Notes: generated from the sequence alone by a model not told the origin. Positions 43,179-55,724 are shown, counted from the first letter of the stretch. The stretch is 64,000 nt of DNA from Charina bottae (GCA_023362775.1 JALMGJ010000005.1:81807921-81871920), one strand, 5' to 3'. Translations and numbers: made by a program.

Positions 43179-44849
43179 ACCAGTAGCCTAAATTCCTCTT
43201 ACAATTATAGGAAGTGTTTCATCTTCTTGATCCTGAAAAAAGTGTTTAAAATATACTGTAGAATATATAGTGATTATCTGTATCACTCAGATAAATACTT
43301 TCCCAGCTGGTTATGTCTATGCCATGGTAAATTACCACTTTGTAAATGATTGTTGCTCATTTTGAGATTCATTATCTCTTTTTTTGTATTATTTTAACCC
43401 ACAACTTTGTTTATTGACATGCTATTCAAATCCCAATTGAGAAAGATGCCATGATTTCCTACTCAGCAAGCATGTATATACTTCATGTTTCAGTCCTATC
43501 ATTCTGGCAATTTATGTTGCATATTAATACATCTCCTCTCTTCTGTAAAGTTCATTCATAAATGTAGACTGAAAAAATTGCCACGGCTATTTCTAGGTAG
43601 ATAAGCAGAGTCATAAATCATGTTCGACCTGAAACAAAATATCTTTATAATTATCTTTTCTTCTTCTTTTGCTCAAACATTGAAGTTCAGCTTTAGGTTT
43701 TGGTGAAATAATATATTTGATCAGATAAATCAGCTTGTAGTAGGATATTTTTGGAGCACTATTTTGTGGGTGAGTGATGCAAAAGAGAGAGAGAGAGATT
43801 ATAAAAAGTTCAATGAGTAAAGAAAGTCTACTTCTACAGAACAACTGCATCTACTGGCTTCTACATCTTCCCTCCAATCCCTACATGGGCCAGGGAACAT
43901 CCTCATTTTTGCCCGTCTCAACACATGCAGACATCCCATGAAAAAATATCCATGCTCTCTTTAACGAATAGGAGAGTGCAAGAAATATCTAGTCAATGCC
44001 CCTTCTCAAAGCCAATTCTGGAGGAAAAAGAACCCCCTAATTTCTATACCACACCAAGAGGAAATACAATTGATGCCAAAGGCCCCACACCATCTATGTC
44101 CTCAATGTCATAGTGAATGACACTCTAGGTGTTTGCTGAAAAATCTGGGTAGTTGATATGACTGTGTAAAACCATCATTCCACTGAATAAAAATCCACTT
44201 GAAGATATGATATGAGGTAACCATATGTTGGCATCTTTTGCAACCAGGCACTTTCCACAGTATCTTTCATTATGGTTGTCCACTTGGAGTTGAGGAGACA
44301 AAAGCACTCTGACCAGTGGAAACCAGAAAGGGGGTGCTGAAACTCTAGATATGGTGGAGTTCAGGGAGCAGGGAGGCAGGGTGAAGCAGAAGTTCCTATT
44401 ATCATGCAACACCACAAGCTTTATGAAGCTGGTACCTTGCTAAACAAACACAGAAAGCAGAACAAATCCAGCCCCCATCTGTTTCCAGGTGAATTGGTGA
44501 GGCATAGGGAAAAATCAGACTCTGCTTTCAGCTGACACTGTGTAAACACACAGATCCAGAGCTAGTTCTGAACTGCTGCAAAACTCTTGTGTAGAGATGC
44601 TAAATGAGAAGAAGCCTGTATTTTTTTTCAGACTGGTTGAGACCTGTTCCTGTGATTTTTCTCCATAATACTGCAAGGAGGCAGGGAGGAAGACGGTTGT
44701 TTGAAACTCAGGATTTTATGAGGCTTCTTCCTGCCCTGTTGCTCCAACATTGCCACCAGGATTGGCCTAGAAACAGGCCAAAATTCTGCCTTACCTTCCT
44801 GTCATCCTTCCACTGGCAAGCAAGCCAACATGTTCATTTGAAGGGCATT
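43179..44849. other. Unannotated non-coding DNA
   Basis: About 1.7 kb right of the LTR element. A short (GA)n run lies at 43785-43797. No exon or transposon recognised. Confidence 0.4.
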
Positions 44850-44975
44850 GTCTAAGCCAGTGTTTCTCAACCTCAGCAACTTTAAGCTGCGTGGACTACG
44901 TGTTGGCTGGGGAATTCTGGAAGTTGAAGTCCACACATCTTAAAGTTGCTGAGGTTGAGAAACACAGGTTTAAGC
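44850..44975. mobile_element. Palindromic hAT-type MITE, 110 bp
   Basis: The element at 44858-44967 starts 'cagtgtttctcaacctcagc' and ends 'gctgaggttgagaaacacag'. It is almost one continuous inverted repeat with a few bases at the centre. Flanks GTCTAAGC (44850-44857) and GTTTAAGC (44968-44975) form an 8-bp duplication with one change. The arm also occurs alone at 16329-16395. Confidence 0.88.
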
Positions 44976-45542
44976 CAATGGATTTGGGCTACTGAGTGCT
45001 GAGAAGGTACATTATGTTTCTGTAGTTGTATTTATAATACTGTTTTTAAAACATTAGTATATCCATGTTTATGTTTATTATTTTATTATTTATTTGAGTA
45101 TTTTATTACAGTATTGTCATATATTGACATAATTTCATTACATAAATAACAAAAAAAATCACACTAGGTATACTGTATATTGGATATCATCAGGTTAACC
45201 ATGGAAATATCCAGTAGAACTTATAATACCCTTGGATACCCTTGAAAGAATGGACAGTTGTAGATTGAAAAAGGTGATAAGATGCCAAATGAGAGCAGGA
45301 AATAAGTTGTGATATCCTGAAATAATAGATATACAGAGCCTGAAGATCAACCATACCCTTGATAAATCTTTTTTTTTTTCATAAAGACCTGAAATGGCAG
45401 ACCTGCTGCAAGTACCTCTCATTAGGAAAATGCAAATGTGACCATATTTTACAATATCACGCAGATGTGGAGTTTATGATTTTTAATGAAATATAAGGAC
45501 TCAGCAACAGATTCCAATATTTTCACATACAAATTTTTGCCC
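44976..45542. other. No gene recognised
   Basis: AT-rich sequence (for example 45060-45180) with no coding or repeat signature. Confidence 0.4.
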
Positions 45543-45897
45543 AAAATGTACACAGGTAAAGGTAAAGTTTCCCCCCGCACATTTGTGCAGTCGTGTCTGA
45601 CTCTAGGGGCCGGTGCTCATCTCCGTTTGTTAGCCGAAGAGCCAGCGTTGTCCGAAGACGCTTCCACGGTCATGTGGCCGTCATGACTTGCACAGAATGC
45701 TGTTATCTTCCCACCGAAGTGGTACCTATTCATCTACTTGCATTTGCATGCTTTCGAATTGCTAGGTTGGCAAGAGCTGGGGCTAGTGCGGGAGCTCACT
45801 CCATCACGCGGGGCTAGGGTCTCGAACCTCCGAACTTCTGATCGACAAGCCTGGCATCTTACCCTCTGAGCCCCCACGCCCCCACCAAAAATGTACA
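45543..45897 (-). mobile_element. Sauria SINE, full length, about 10-bp target duplication
   Basis: The insert at 45553-45887, antisense, runs from the tail 'aaaggtaaagtttccccccg' to the head 'tctgagcccccacgccccc'. Flanks AAAATGTACA occur on both sides (45543-45552 and 45888-45897). Confidence 0.92.
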
Positions 45898-48800
45898 TAC
45901 AGTACATAAAAAAACACAAGATTACTAAACTTTCACGATGTTTACACATCACATTTAGCTATAATTTATGTGAGTTTTCTTGGTAACTTTCTGTCTGCAC
46001 CTACTCAGCATAGTTTGTAAACATATCTTGGTATTTAGAAATATGTGTGAACCAGGCCATCAACAAACCATGTTAGTAACAATTCATAGCTTAGCATAAT
46101 ATGTAAAATTTCCAAAAATTAATTGAAAAAGTGAAATATATACAATTCTTTTTTAAAGCAAGCTTCACAGGTATAAAGTCACCTTATTATTTCATAAACT
46201 TGACCTGCTCATAAAAGTATGTTTAGGGTATAAAATTGAAAAGTATAATTTAATCAGACATTAATTAAAATTTACTTTTAAATGTTTTTAATTGTTCGTG
46301 TAAATGGAAGAACAATCATTGTGGCATCTTTTCATTTGATTTGCTTAAAAGAAGGAAGCAGACAAAAAGTTAACGTTCAAAACAGAAGACACCAAGTACA
46401 TTGCAGAAAAACAAAAAAGTTATGTAATTTGAAAGGGGTGTCTATCTAATTGTAACTGCTATCTTGACTTTTTTTACACACACACATGCACGCACGCACA
46501 CACACACTATGGATTCCCCTGATTCTTGACCTTTATCTCCAATTTTCAGAAAAAGAACAATGACAACAAGATTTCAGAAAAAATCAGGAAACTCTGTATG
46601 GAACTCCAATCAATCTCAAATGATGGATTCATACAGTCATGCATTGGCTGTTTATGTGGTGGCATTACATTATAATTCAGAAATGTGGTTAAGAGTCAAG
46701 CTAATATTTGATAGTTAAATTCTCAAAATATGTTAATAAATGTTTTAGGAAGAGCAACTGATATACATGTCCTTTTTCAAAAAATATATTCACACACATA
46801 GTTCTTGGTATAGGAAAATAATCCTTGAGGAGTTTAACCAAACTATCTGCAATGGACACAGTTGGAATAAATGTAAACAAGATACTCTAAGGACATGGAA
46901 AATCAGCCTGCCTCCTTCTGCTGCCTCCCACCCCATTTTCATTGGAATCATAATAAAGGAAGAATCCATTGGTTTCAGAGGAGAAATTTTGACAAGGAGA
47001 TGAAGTTAGTGTATTTTAAACAATGAGGTGATCACCATTTTTTTCTTTTTTATGCTTGTACACTTAATAAAAATATTATGTGATTTATTGCAGCCAGAAC
47101 ATTCCTCTGTAGCTGCAGGGTGTTCCTTCCACACTAGACCTGACACTAGGAGCAGGACTTTCTATGTTAAATGCAGAGTTGATTTTGACAACTGCAAATT
47201 TTAAAAATGTAACAGAAAACCAATTTAGCCTGCCCTTTCTCAAATTTATAATCTCTCTCTCCTTCCTTCCTCCCCCATGCCCCCCGGATAGTATTAAAAC
47301 CTCAAAAGATGCTTTTAATGTAGTGGCCTGATGCTCTTTTTGTGTAGAAAATGAGACAGGATAGGAACTCAGGAGCTGCCACACAGAGTCCGTTAACTGA
47401 AAAGAAATTTCAACAGAGTCTCACTAACAAAAACCTTTGTTTTTATAGTGCAAAAAAAGATTTTTTTAAAAAATGCTCATCCAGTAAAATAACCAAAGAA
47501 ATCAACCCCAATGAAATTCTCAGAAATTTCTCCAACTGTTTCCTGATTATGAGAGGCAATACCTTTTCATCCCTCTCCTCACCACCCCGTCCCCTGCATA
47601 AGTACCTGAAATAGACACCCAGAAGGCTTATAAAAAGACTTTGCCTTAGCTCAGTGATGGAGCCTCGGCTTCTCTGATTTTAGATTAGCCATCATTTTTG
47701 GTTGATGATAGCTAAGTGACTTAATTTTAAATTCCCAGTTTTTCATGTACATTTATGATTTTATATATAAAAATGCAGAAGAAATAAAAGGTAACGTTAA
47801 AGCATGATTAAAAATGAAGAGGGTGTCTGCCTATTTCCCTATTTTGCAAAGCATGGTAGCTTAGGAGTTTCTACGGAGGAGGGTTTTTGGAGGGATCATC
47901 ACCTGCAGCTGTGAAACAACTGCTTCTCAGGTTTCATTATCAGAGCTCCTTGCCTTCAGAGTGAAGGCTTACAGGTGACATCTGCTCAGGTTTTAATTCT
48001 CTCTAACCTTTTCACTGACTGAGTAGCTGGACTTTCCTCTTTCTTATTAATGGGGTCTCAGATATCATAAACAATAGCATACACTCACTGGAGATGTGAT
48101 GGTGGCAAGGGAGGAAGCGGGCAATGGGAAAGGGAGAATTCTCGTCCTTTGGGAGATTGAGCTAGGAAGAGCATCTGATTGACTGGAAAGGGGACAGTAG
48201 AGAAGGGATGATGGGACTGAGAGTTGTCCTGCTGCTTCTTTTATCTCTGCAAAAAAATCCAACTCTATGCTTAGTGAGCACCTGCTACCTGCGCATGTGG
48301 TTGGAAAGTGGGCTGGGTTGAAAGCCAGCATCAAAAAGAAGGAGTCCTTTTTACATATCCTTTTCCTTTTTTAAAAAAACATTTTTAAAGGAAAGTAGTG
48401 AGAAATCTATAGAGCGTAAGATTTCTGATTGCAAATCAATACTGGATTCAGTCTGGGAGAAATCCTGAGTTCACTGTTGATGAAATATAAGAAGCAAAGT
48501 ACTCTCTGTGTGTGTAGGTATGTATGTACACATTTGTGCACCTGTGTGCTTGTGAAGCTAAACAGTAAGCTACTTTCTCTTCCCACAGCCTCCAACCTGC
48601 AGGTGGGGTACAGCTTAACTTGCAGGGAGGAGAGAAAAGCAACACTGCACAGTTGTATTCTTTCAGCTTCATTTAACCTGCACTAGAGGTCTAATACCAC
48701 TGGGTAACAATGCATTTTCTTGTAAACCACAAAGTACCTGACTTGCACTGACCCTTCAAACTTGCAATACAGAAAACAAACTACATTTGCTTTGGAAGTG

Positions 48801-49639
48801 TCATCAATAAATTTTAAAAAGAACCTATTTACTGATGAAACTTCCAAAGCAAATGCGGTTTGGAAGTTCCACCAATAAATAGGTTCTTTTTTAGTTCTTT
48901 CACACCCACCCACAAAAAATAAGAATTGAAATAGAAAGACAGGAACTTTTTCCTTTACAATTCTCTCTTGGGATTTGGCATTTGGAGTGAACTAAACTGA
49001 TGCAGAATCCTAGCTTCAAGACTATTTTGCCACTGGGCTCTATGAGCAGCTCATTACTTCTATTGTTGGAATAAAAAGACATCTTTTTTTTTGGCTGAGT
49101 TCATACAACTTGCTGTAGTTAGCTAAAATGGGTTTTGGTTCATCGACTTATGGAAATCCAGCCATGGTCTTATTATGTGACATGAACTAGGCCATCCCAT
49201 CAAACCATAATATGATCTATTTGTTTGGGCATTGCATTCTATGTGAATACAGCAGCAACTATGTTTTCTTCATCTGGGTTAAGGGTTTAACAACTTATTA
49301 TGTGATTCCAGTCACTTAGAATTAGAAAATGAGTGGCTATGTGTTAGTTTTCTTTGTACCATTTTAATCTTGATGTTTTCTCCCTCCCTCCCTCCCTCTC
49401 TCTTATTTTCCCTTCTCAGATCCTGGGACTTTCTGGATCACCCTCCCCTTAGAACTTTTACATATACAAATACTTCTCCTGCTATTCCCTTTCTAGGCAA
49501 GCAGTGCTATGAAAAGTGCAGGAGAACAGTAAGGAGGAGTAAGCAAAGGTAACTGAAGGCACAAGAAGAAAGAAGTGGAAATTTAATTAAACTGAGTTTA
49601 CTCTAACACCATTCATGATATGTCTCTATGATTTTCTGT
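45898..49639. other. Unannotated non-coding DNA
   Basis: 3.7 kb without a recognisable gene or transposon. It contains a CA-rich run (46481-46508), a CCCTCC run (49381-49398) and the interleaved inverted repeats at 48784-48891. Confidence 0.4.
48784..48891. repeat. Two interleaved inverted repeats
   Basis: Arm A 48784-48806 pairs with 48833-48855 (23 bp, one mismatch). Arm B 48816-48830 pairs perfectly with 48877-48891 (15 bp). A starts before B and closes inside it. A further direct partial copy of 'ttggaagt...caataaa' lies at 48859-48879. Confidence 0.85.
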
Positions 49640-50100
49640 CCTTGCAAACTATCCTTGTTTCTATCTCACCCATACACTGATTTATATATTGCCTTTTGAA
49701 GGATCTCCTGAATTTCATCCAAAGTAGGTTTTCTCAGTCTTTCTCTTCCTCTCAATTAATGCACTCTTTCCTTCCTCTCAATTCATTCACTGTTTCTTCA
49801 TATCTTTGTCTTGCAGTTTGATCTTCATTCATTCTCTCTATGTGACCAAACTACCTCCTTTTATTGGCCACTCACTTTTGTATTCAGTACACACTGATTC
49901 AGCACCCATTCAGTCTTGAGATATCTCTTCTTGTTTTTCCACACACACTTATTAGGCAACATTTCTGATTGCATCGACTTTCTTTTATGTTTCTCCTGAC
50001 ATACCCAGCTCTCACTTCTATATAAAAGAGTGGGCAGAAACACACATTTTCTCATCTTTCAACAAACATTCACTTCCCACAACAGGCATAATAGGTACAA
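49640..50100 (-). pseudogene. Non-LTR reverse transcriptase C-terminal fragment
   Basis: The minus-strand frame at 50055-49861 has 'LLPTLLYRSESWVCQEKHK', like the 'YGSESW' segment after the RT palm in several LINE groups. Further on, 'HIERMNEDQ' resembles the FGHVxRM patch. It is broken by stops. The sequence differs from the BovB and L2 copies here, and I cannot name the family. Confidence 0.5.
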
Positions 50101-50857
50101 CATTTCTACCAGCATTTGTATAATCTAAAAGTCATCCATTTCCCCAACTTCAGTAAGTATTCAATTATTTTTTTCTAAATATATTTTTGGATACTCAAGT
50201 GTTCCACAGAATATACTGAACCATACTTCTTGTTCATGGAAGCTCTTGTTTTGGCCACATAATAATGAACTTTAGTCTAAAGTTCAGAAACAGGATATAT
50301 AATTAATTTAAATCTCCCACATGGACCCTATTTTGCTTTCTTGTGAAATCTACAAAGAACTTATTGCTGGAGTCTTATTTGAGAAGCCTTCTGCTCTTCC
50401 CAAATTAGTGGTGGGCTGAATTTGCAGCTTTGCTGGAAAGAAGAAAAGAAAAGAAAAGATACATGCCAGGTATTGTATCTCTTTCCCAATATACTGTAAG
50501 AACTTTGAATCTGCTGCTGTTCTCTTACTGCAAGTCCTACTTACTTTCATCCAGATATCAGTGTGACAACCAGAAGGTTGCATAAATGTTTGATTCCCTC
50601 ACATAATTCACAGTCTTCAGGACCTAAAACATTACATAAGAAGAGATGGCTGCTTATGTTATTTTCTGCAGTGTATGGATTTGTCTGCATTTATCTAAAG
50701 GAGGTGAGAATTTTGGCAGGAAACCACCTTTATTCTTCAGCCACATGAAGATGCTATGTTGAAATTGTCACATACAGTGGTACATTGTCCTCCATCATTA
50801 TATTCTGCCATCAACATAAAACAAGAGCCCTTGTTTCTCAGATATATACAGGGCAAT

Positions 50858-50900
<43 letters not shown>

Positions 50901-53099
50901 TTTCTATCCTGCTCCCCATTAAAAGAAATCTCAAAGCAGAAAATAGCCTCTGTCCTGCTAAAGGCTAAACATAAATTTGAATTCAGTGTTGTCTTTTCAC
51001 AAAGCCATAATTTTTAAGTCGCATACATGTCTACGCTACTATCCCACAAGGATATAAATATATTAATTCCTACACGTATCTTTTTAAACTTGCTCAGGTT
51101 CCCAGTACTGCCAGAAATGACTTTAGGAATTGACCTATTTTGTTCCTTCTTATTCATTTGTTGGTGGTGATGGTTCTGTGGGCAGGAATCAGAAGGAAAG
51201 GCTTTTGCTACAAGTAAGAGCCCATGTGTGAAATTTTTAAAATAACTCCTAGTTGCTAATCCTGCCTGTGAGCAGACAATTAGCAGGAAACAAGGGCAAA
51301 CAGGGCTGCTGATTTAATTATTTGACAATGATACAGCCGGTAGGGAGGGAGCTTCTCTGTGCGGAGGGAGAAATGCAGGGACTTATGGGGTCAAAACAGT
51401 TTGTAAGCGCCTGCTTCACAAAAGCGGTTGTCCCCCTTGGGGCGGAATGAGATTATTAGGGCTCAATGTCTGTCAAACAAAGGAGAGAAACAAGCCGGTG
51501 GCGATTCCTTTTGCAGCAGGAAGTGCCCTTCTCCTTTGCCTCAGCAACCAGGAGCCTGCCAAAGAATTCCTCGGCCCCCTTGGCCTTTTGCAGGCCCGCC
51601 AGTGGCCCTGGTGTGTGCTGCAGCTGGGGACAAGCCAATCTGCAAAAATCCACTTTCTTTCTCCTGCCCAGTCTAGGTAGACAGGGCTTACAACTAGCAT
51701 TTTTAAAAATAAAAACTGTAGAGATGAGAAGTCTTCACCAGACTAGATGGGAGCAGATGGGAACTGTACTTGACTTTTTAATTTCTCAAGTGGCTGAGAA
51801 ATTTCATCTAGCTTGGTCTTTCCTATGCAACGCCAAAGGAAAGTGTTCGTGACACCAGGATTTTTCCCAAGGCTTCTTTCCTGCTCTAGCTCTTCCTGGA
51901 ATGACCATGTGACCAGAGGACAGAAAGGATCATCAAAGGTCCAGTGCTGCTGACTTGTCCAGTTTTTAAAATTACTACCTTATTGCCCCCACCCCCACCC
52001 CCAGTTCCTCTCCAGATTTTCTGAAGGGAAGGACTTTAATCTGCTGGCAACTAAATTGATGGTTTCCTGTCTCTAACTGCAGCAGCTCCAGCCATTGTTG
52101 GTAGGACACAAAGAGAACAGAGAAGAAATGTGAAGGAATGGGTGAGGGCTTGTAAATGTAACTTTGCCAACTGTTCCAGATTTCAGGGAACTGTTAAAAT
52201 ATAGTGTTCTTTTTCAAATTATTAATTAAATTAATTAAATTAAATAAATTAAAATTTCAAATTAATAAAATAGCTTATTTCTTTTTGTTTTTGACCCTGA
52301 GGGCAGGTCAGTTAGGCCCTCACTGAGAGGAAGGATGGTCATTCATAGGCATCTGTTACAAGCTACTATCATGTCAAAATGAATATACGGGTATCATGGT
52401 GTCATCTGCAGTGACATGAATATGTTGTTTCTGTTAGTCACATCAGACATCTGGCGCAAGTATGTACCTTCCCTCATTTATGCAATGATGTCATGATGTA
52501 TGTATTATTATTTCCCTCCTGCCAATCAGCAGATACCCATGTGTGACTCCAAACTCAGGGCACCCCGAAAATCAGCTTCAGCCCTATGGCCCAGATGGGA
52601 GACGGCATTCTCCGTGAAGCTGATTTTTTAGGTGAAGCTTCGCCTTGATGTCTGCAAGTAGCAAGAGGAAAATTAAACCTTCTGGAGCAGAGGGCAGCCC
52701 AGCTTATAAGATGCGCTTTTGGTTGCCCTCTCTGTCTTTCTCACTCAGGTTGATCCCACAACATCTTCTTCTATTCAAACTCCTGCCAAAAAAAAAAAGG
52801 CAAGCAAGTGCAAAACTATGTAGAAAAGTGAGCCTCTCACTGAAGTCCTCTTAAAAAACTCTGCAGCTAGGGGAGTAGTAGAGAGGTCCTCTCATGGGTT
52901 GGTGGCTGGTCATGGGTAGGAAACGGGAGAGATGCACTGGAGCAATATGCAAAGTGGGGTTCTTCAGAGATCACACCAGGACTGGAGCTGATGTTGCCCA
53001 GCAACCTGGGTGAATGGTCCTTAAAATGGCAAATCCAGAAATAGGGTAACCAAGTACAAGGGAATGTATATTAGCTCTAAAAACCCAGCCTTCAGGTAT
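50101..53099. other. Unannotated non-coding DNA
   Basis: 3 kb. The 51120-51660 patch has even composition and no repeat signature. A 128-codon frame at 51466-51852 has no family motif and I do not believe it codes. AT-rich AAATT-type repeats occur at 52205-52265. Confidence 0.4.
50857..50904. repeat. (TTTA)n microsatellite
   Basis: A nearly pure TTTA tetranucleotide run of about 48 bp, possibly the remains of a LINE or SINE tail. Confidence 0.9.
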
Positions 53100-53300
53100 A
53101 TATAGGGATTTGAGAATGAGAATGATAGTCCTTGATCAAGAGCTACCATCTCAATCCAAAGTACAGGATCTGTAAAAAGAAAAATTCCACACAAGGAATG
53201 ATTAGAAATGAAATTGAAAATAACGTTACTTATAGAGATTTATGATGCAACCACACTTGGAATACGTGTACAGTTCTGGATTGCAGAATCTACAGTATTA
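53100..53300 (+). pseudogene. Possible CR1-type LINE fragment
   Basis: Plus-strand translation near 53240-53280 gives 'MMQPHLEYVYSSGLQN', resembling the CR1 RPHLEYCVQFWSP segment. The surroundings are too eroded to extend the match with confidence. Confidence 0.45.
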
Positions 53301-53594
53301 ACTCAAAAGGTGGTGGTAAACCCATCTTTACATCCAAACAGAGATGTCCGCAGGGTGTGGTTGAAGAGACAAAATGACAGCCAGAATGCAATCTGTTGTG
53401 CGATGCATGTGCAATGTATTGTACATAAAAGACCAGTGGATCTTCAAGCACACAGTGTAACCACTATCTTCACTTTTTTGACCATATGCTGCAGAAATCT
53501 GCATCCAAATAAACCTACCTGTATCGGCACCAAAATTATGAAATTCTCTCATGCAGACCTGTAGCTTGAATCATGTCAACTGGATTTCTATTTT

Positions 53595-53643
53595 CTCAGT
53601 GGAAACGTTTTGCTCCTTATCCAAGGAGCTTCTTCAGTCTGAG
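53595..53643 (-). ncRNA. Degenerate hammerhead-ribozyme-like motif
   Basis: On the minus strand: stem I CTCAG (53643-53639) pairs with CTGAG (53599-53595). The core CTGAAGA lies at 53637-53631. Stem II is GCTCCTT (53629-53623), loop GGAT, then AAGGAGC (53618-53612), 7 perfect pairs. It is followed by AAAAC instead of GAAAC and by GTTTC instead of a GTC-type site. An extra A precedes stem II. Stems are kept but two core positions are lost, so I expect no activity. Confidence 0.5.
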
Positions 53644-53734
53644 CAAAGTTAGTAAGGGAATCCTAAATATGTTTCTAGGTGGCTGTGTGACCTTGCACCT
53701 GGGGCTAGGTCATGGTTATTTTGAGATGTTATTT

Positions 53735-54514
53735 CTAAGTCCCTTTATCATCTAAAGGAGGATCGTTAAGATTACCATGCTGCTGTTGAGCTTGCGAAAT
53801 GGTCTTAATCTTCCTAGGCACAGAAGACAAAGCAGGGAGGAAAATAGGGGAAAGATTGTGCCTGAGGCCCCCACCTCTATTCAAGGAAGGATTTTCCAAG
53901 TTGGCATAAATGGATTCCTTGACCCCTCTCTCAAACCACCTATCTTCTCTGTCTAAAATGTGAACATTTATGTCCTCAAATGAGTGTCCTTTTTCCTTTA
54001 GATGAAGATAAACTGCTGACTCTGGTCCTGTGGTGTTACTTCTCCTGTGTTGGGCCATCCTCCTGTACAAAGGTTGTTTGGTTTCTCCAATGTAGAGTTC
54101 AGAGCACTCCTCACTGCACTGGATTGCATAAACTACATTGCTTTTCTTGTGTTTTGGAGTTTGATCTTTGGGGTGTACAAGCCTCTGTCTCAGTGTGTTG
54201 GTGGGTTTGAAATATACAGGTATGTAGTGTTTGCCAAATATCCTTTTTATCTTTTCAGACACGCCAGCCATGTAAGGAATGACCAGGTTCTTCCGTTTAC
54301 TCTGAGTCTCAGCCCTATCTGTCGCTGTTTTAGGTCTGGTAGATTTAGATTTGGTGAAGGCCCAATTTGGATATCCATAGGCCTTCAGAGCTGTTCTCAG
54401 GTGCTGATTTTCATTCTTTTTGGAATCCATGGAGGTGGGGATGGTTTCTGCTCTGTGTGACAATGTCCTGATGACTCCTAGTTTGTGCTGCAGTGGATGG
54501 TGGGAGTCAAACAT
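53735..54514 (-). pseudogene. Penelope-like polyprotein C-terminus: GIY-YIG endonuclease
   Basis: 259 codons open from an internal ATG; the frame continues upstream toward 'YRKPTH', the segment after the RT palm in Penelope elements. Residues 1-120 are linker with a basic region. The endonuclease lies at about 126-220: 'VVYAIQC' (127-133) and 'ELYIGETKQPL' (139-149) give the GIY-YIG pair of tyrosines, followed by R152, H156 and the metal-binding glutamate in 'VKESIYA' (E200). The 'CSEEC' pair fits the cysteines seen in this family. The nuclease would cut the target for priming. Its motifs look intact, but the RT is gone, so the copy is dead. Confidence 0.88.
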
Positions 54515-54817
54515 CAGATATTGATCTCTGTGTGTGGGTTTCCTGTAGATCCCTATTTCTAGCTTGCCACCTAATGTCGCAATGTCTGGTGAACCAACAT
54601 TAGGTGCACCAGAGAAGACACCAAGGACAACAGACTGGCATTCCTAGACTGTGAAGTCCTCATTGGGACCGGTGGCAAGCTAGAAATAGGGATCTACAGG
54701 AAACCCACACGCACAGATCAATATCTGATGTTTGACTCCCACCATCCACTGCAGCACAAACTAGGAGTCATCAGGACATTGTCACACAGAGCAGAAACCA
54801 TCCCCACCTCCATGGAT
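54425..54817. repeat. 147-bp inverted repeat within the Penelope element
   Basis: The arms 54425-54571 and 54671-54817 are reverse complements with about two differences, separated by 99 bp. The spacer starts with a smaller 10-bp inverted repeat, CACCTAATGT (54568-54577) / ACATTAGGTG (54597-54606). Confidence 0.92.
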
Positions 54818-55154
54818 TCATATGACATATCTCATGCAGACCCTAATCCTATCTTTTGAAATTCATCCCTGTTCATCCAAACTGCCTTTAAGACTGCCTC
54901 TATCATTTTGCTTATAAAATGAACCTTTTATAAAAAAATATTGATTTATTTCTTATAAGGATTATTGGCTTTATTTTATGATTTATTTAAGATTGATTTT
55001 TCTCTTAGAAGCTCATTGGAAGAAGAGTGCTATAGAAATAAAATTAATTAGTCAATATAATAAATCCTTATGCATTTAGGAAACATAAAAACATAAAAAC
55101 ATTTGTGTTTTTTAAAAAACACAAACATAAAAACATCACAATACACATAAACAT

Positions 55155-55232
55155 TACTAGGCAATTATAATGTATATATGGACAAAATTATAATTACTAG
55201 GCAATTATAATGTACAGTATATATGGACAAAA
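55155..55232. repeat. Tandem duplication next to a SINE
   Basis: 'attactaggcaattataatg' followed by 'tatatggacaaaat' occurs twice in a row. The second copy has an extra 'acag' and ends at the SINE insertion point. Confidence 0.85.
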
Positions 55233-55569
55233 TGGCTCAGCGGTTAAGACACCAGGCTTGTTGATCGGAAGGTCGCAAGTTCGGAAGTTCGAGACCCTAG
55301 CCCCGCATGACGGAGTGAGCTCCCACACTCGCCCCAGCTCTTGCCAACCTAGCAATTCAAAAGCATGCAAATGCAAGTAGATAAATAGGTACCACTTCGG
55401 TAGGATGGTAACAGCATTCCGTGGACATCATGCTGGCCACATGACCACAGAAGCGTCTTCAGACAACGCTGGCTCTTCGGCTAAGAAACAGAGATGAGCA
55501 CCGCCCCCTAGAGTCGGACACGACTGTACAGGGGAACCTTTACCTTTACTTTACCTTTTATGGACAAAA
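55222..55569 (+). mobile_element. Sauria SINE, 11-bp target duplication
   Basis: The insert at 55233-55558 starts at 'tggctcagcggttaagacac', a few bases short of the usual head, and ends with 'ggggaacctttacc' and a short TTTACCTTT tail. Flanks TATGGACAAAA are identical at 55222-55232 and 55559-55569. The tail lacks the usual 'aaatgtgcgg' block. Confidence 0.93.
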
Positions 55570-55724
55570 AGCTCCACTACTCCTGTAAGCTTACATACAT
55601 AATCATACATTGTTAAAGATGGAACTGATTTAAATTAAAATCCACATTCAAAATATCAAGATTATTTTTTGAATTTTCCAAGGCATAGATGGCAAAAAAG
55701 TTCTTAATTTCCGGGAGCATCTTC

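Larger units (their letters stand above)
53547..54842 (-). mobile_element. Penelope-like element, truncated, with inverted 5' part and 13-bp target duplication
   Basis: The insert at 53560-54829 (1270 bp) is flanked by identical 13-mers TCTCATGCAGACC at 53547-53559 and 54830-54842. From the right end to the left, the minus strand carries the coding end, a GIY-YIG frame and a 3' region with a hammerhead-like motif. At the right, about 220 bp of the same element lie in plus orientation (54600-54817). The 147-bp part 54425-54571 is therefore present twice as an inverted repeat. Most of the RT is missing. Confidence 0.88.

Noticed and set aside
51466..51852. 128-codon frame, one of the longest outside transposons and simple repeats
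   Set aside because: No motif, overlapping frames on both strands, and no evidence of coding bias.
54467..54473. CTGATGA word on the plus strand as another hammerhead core
   Set aside because: It is the antisense of Penelope coding sequence; no stem II or GAAA follows.
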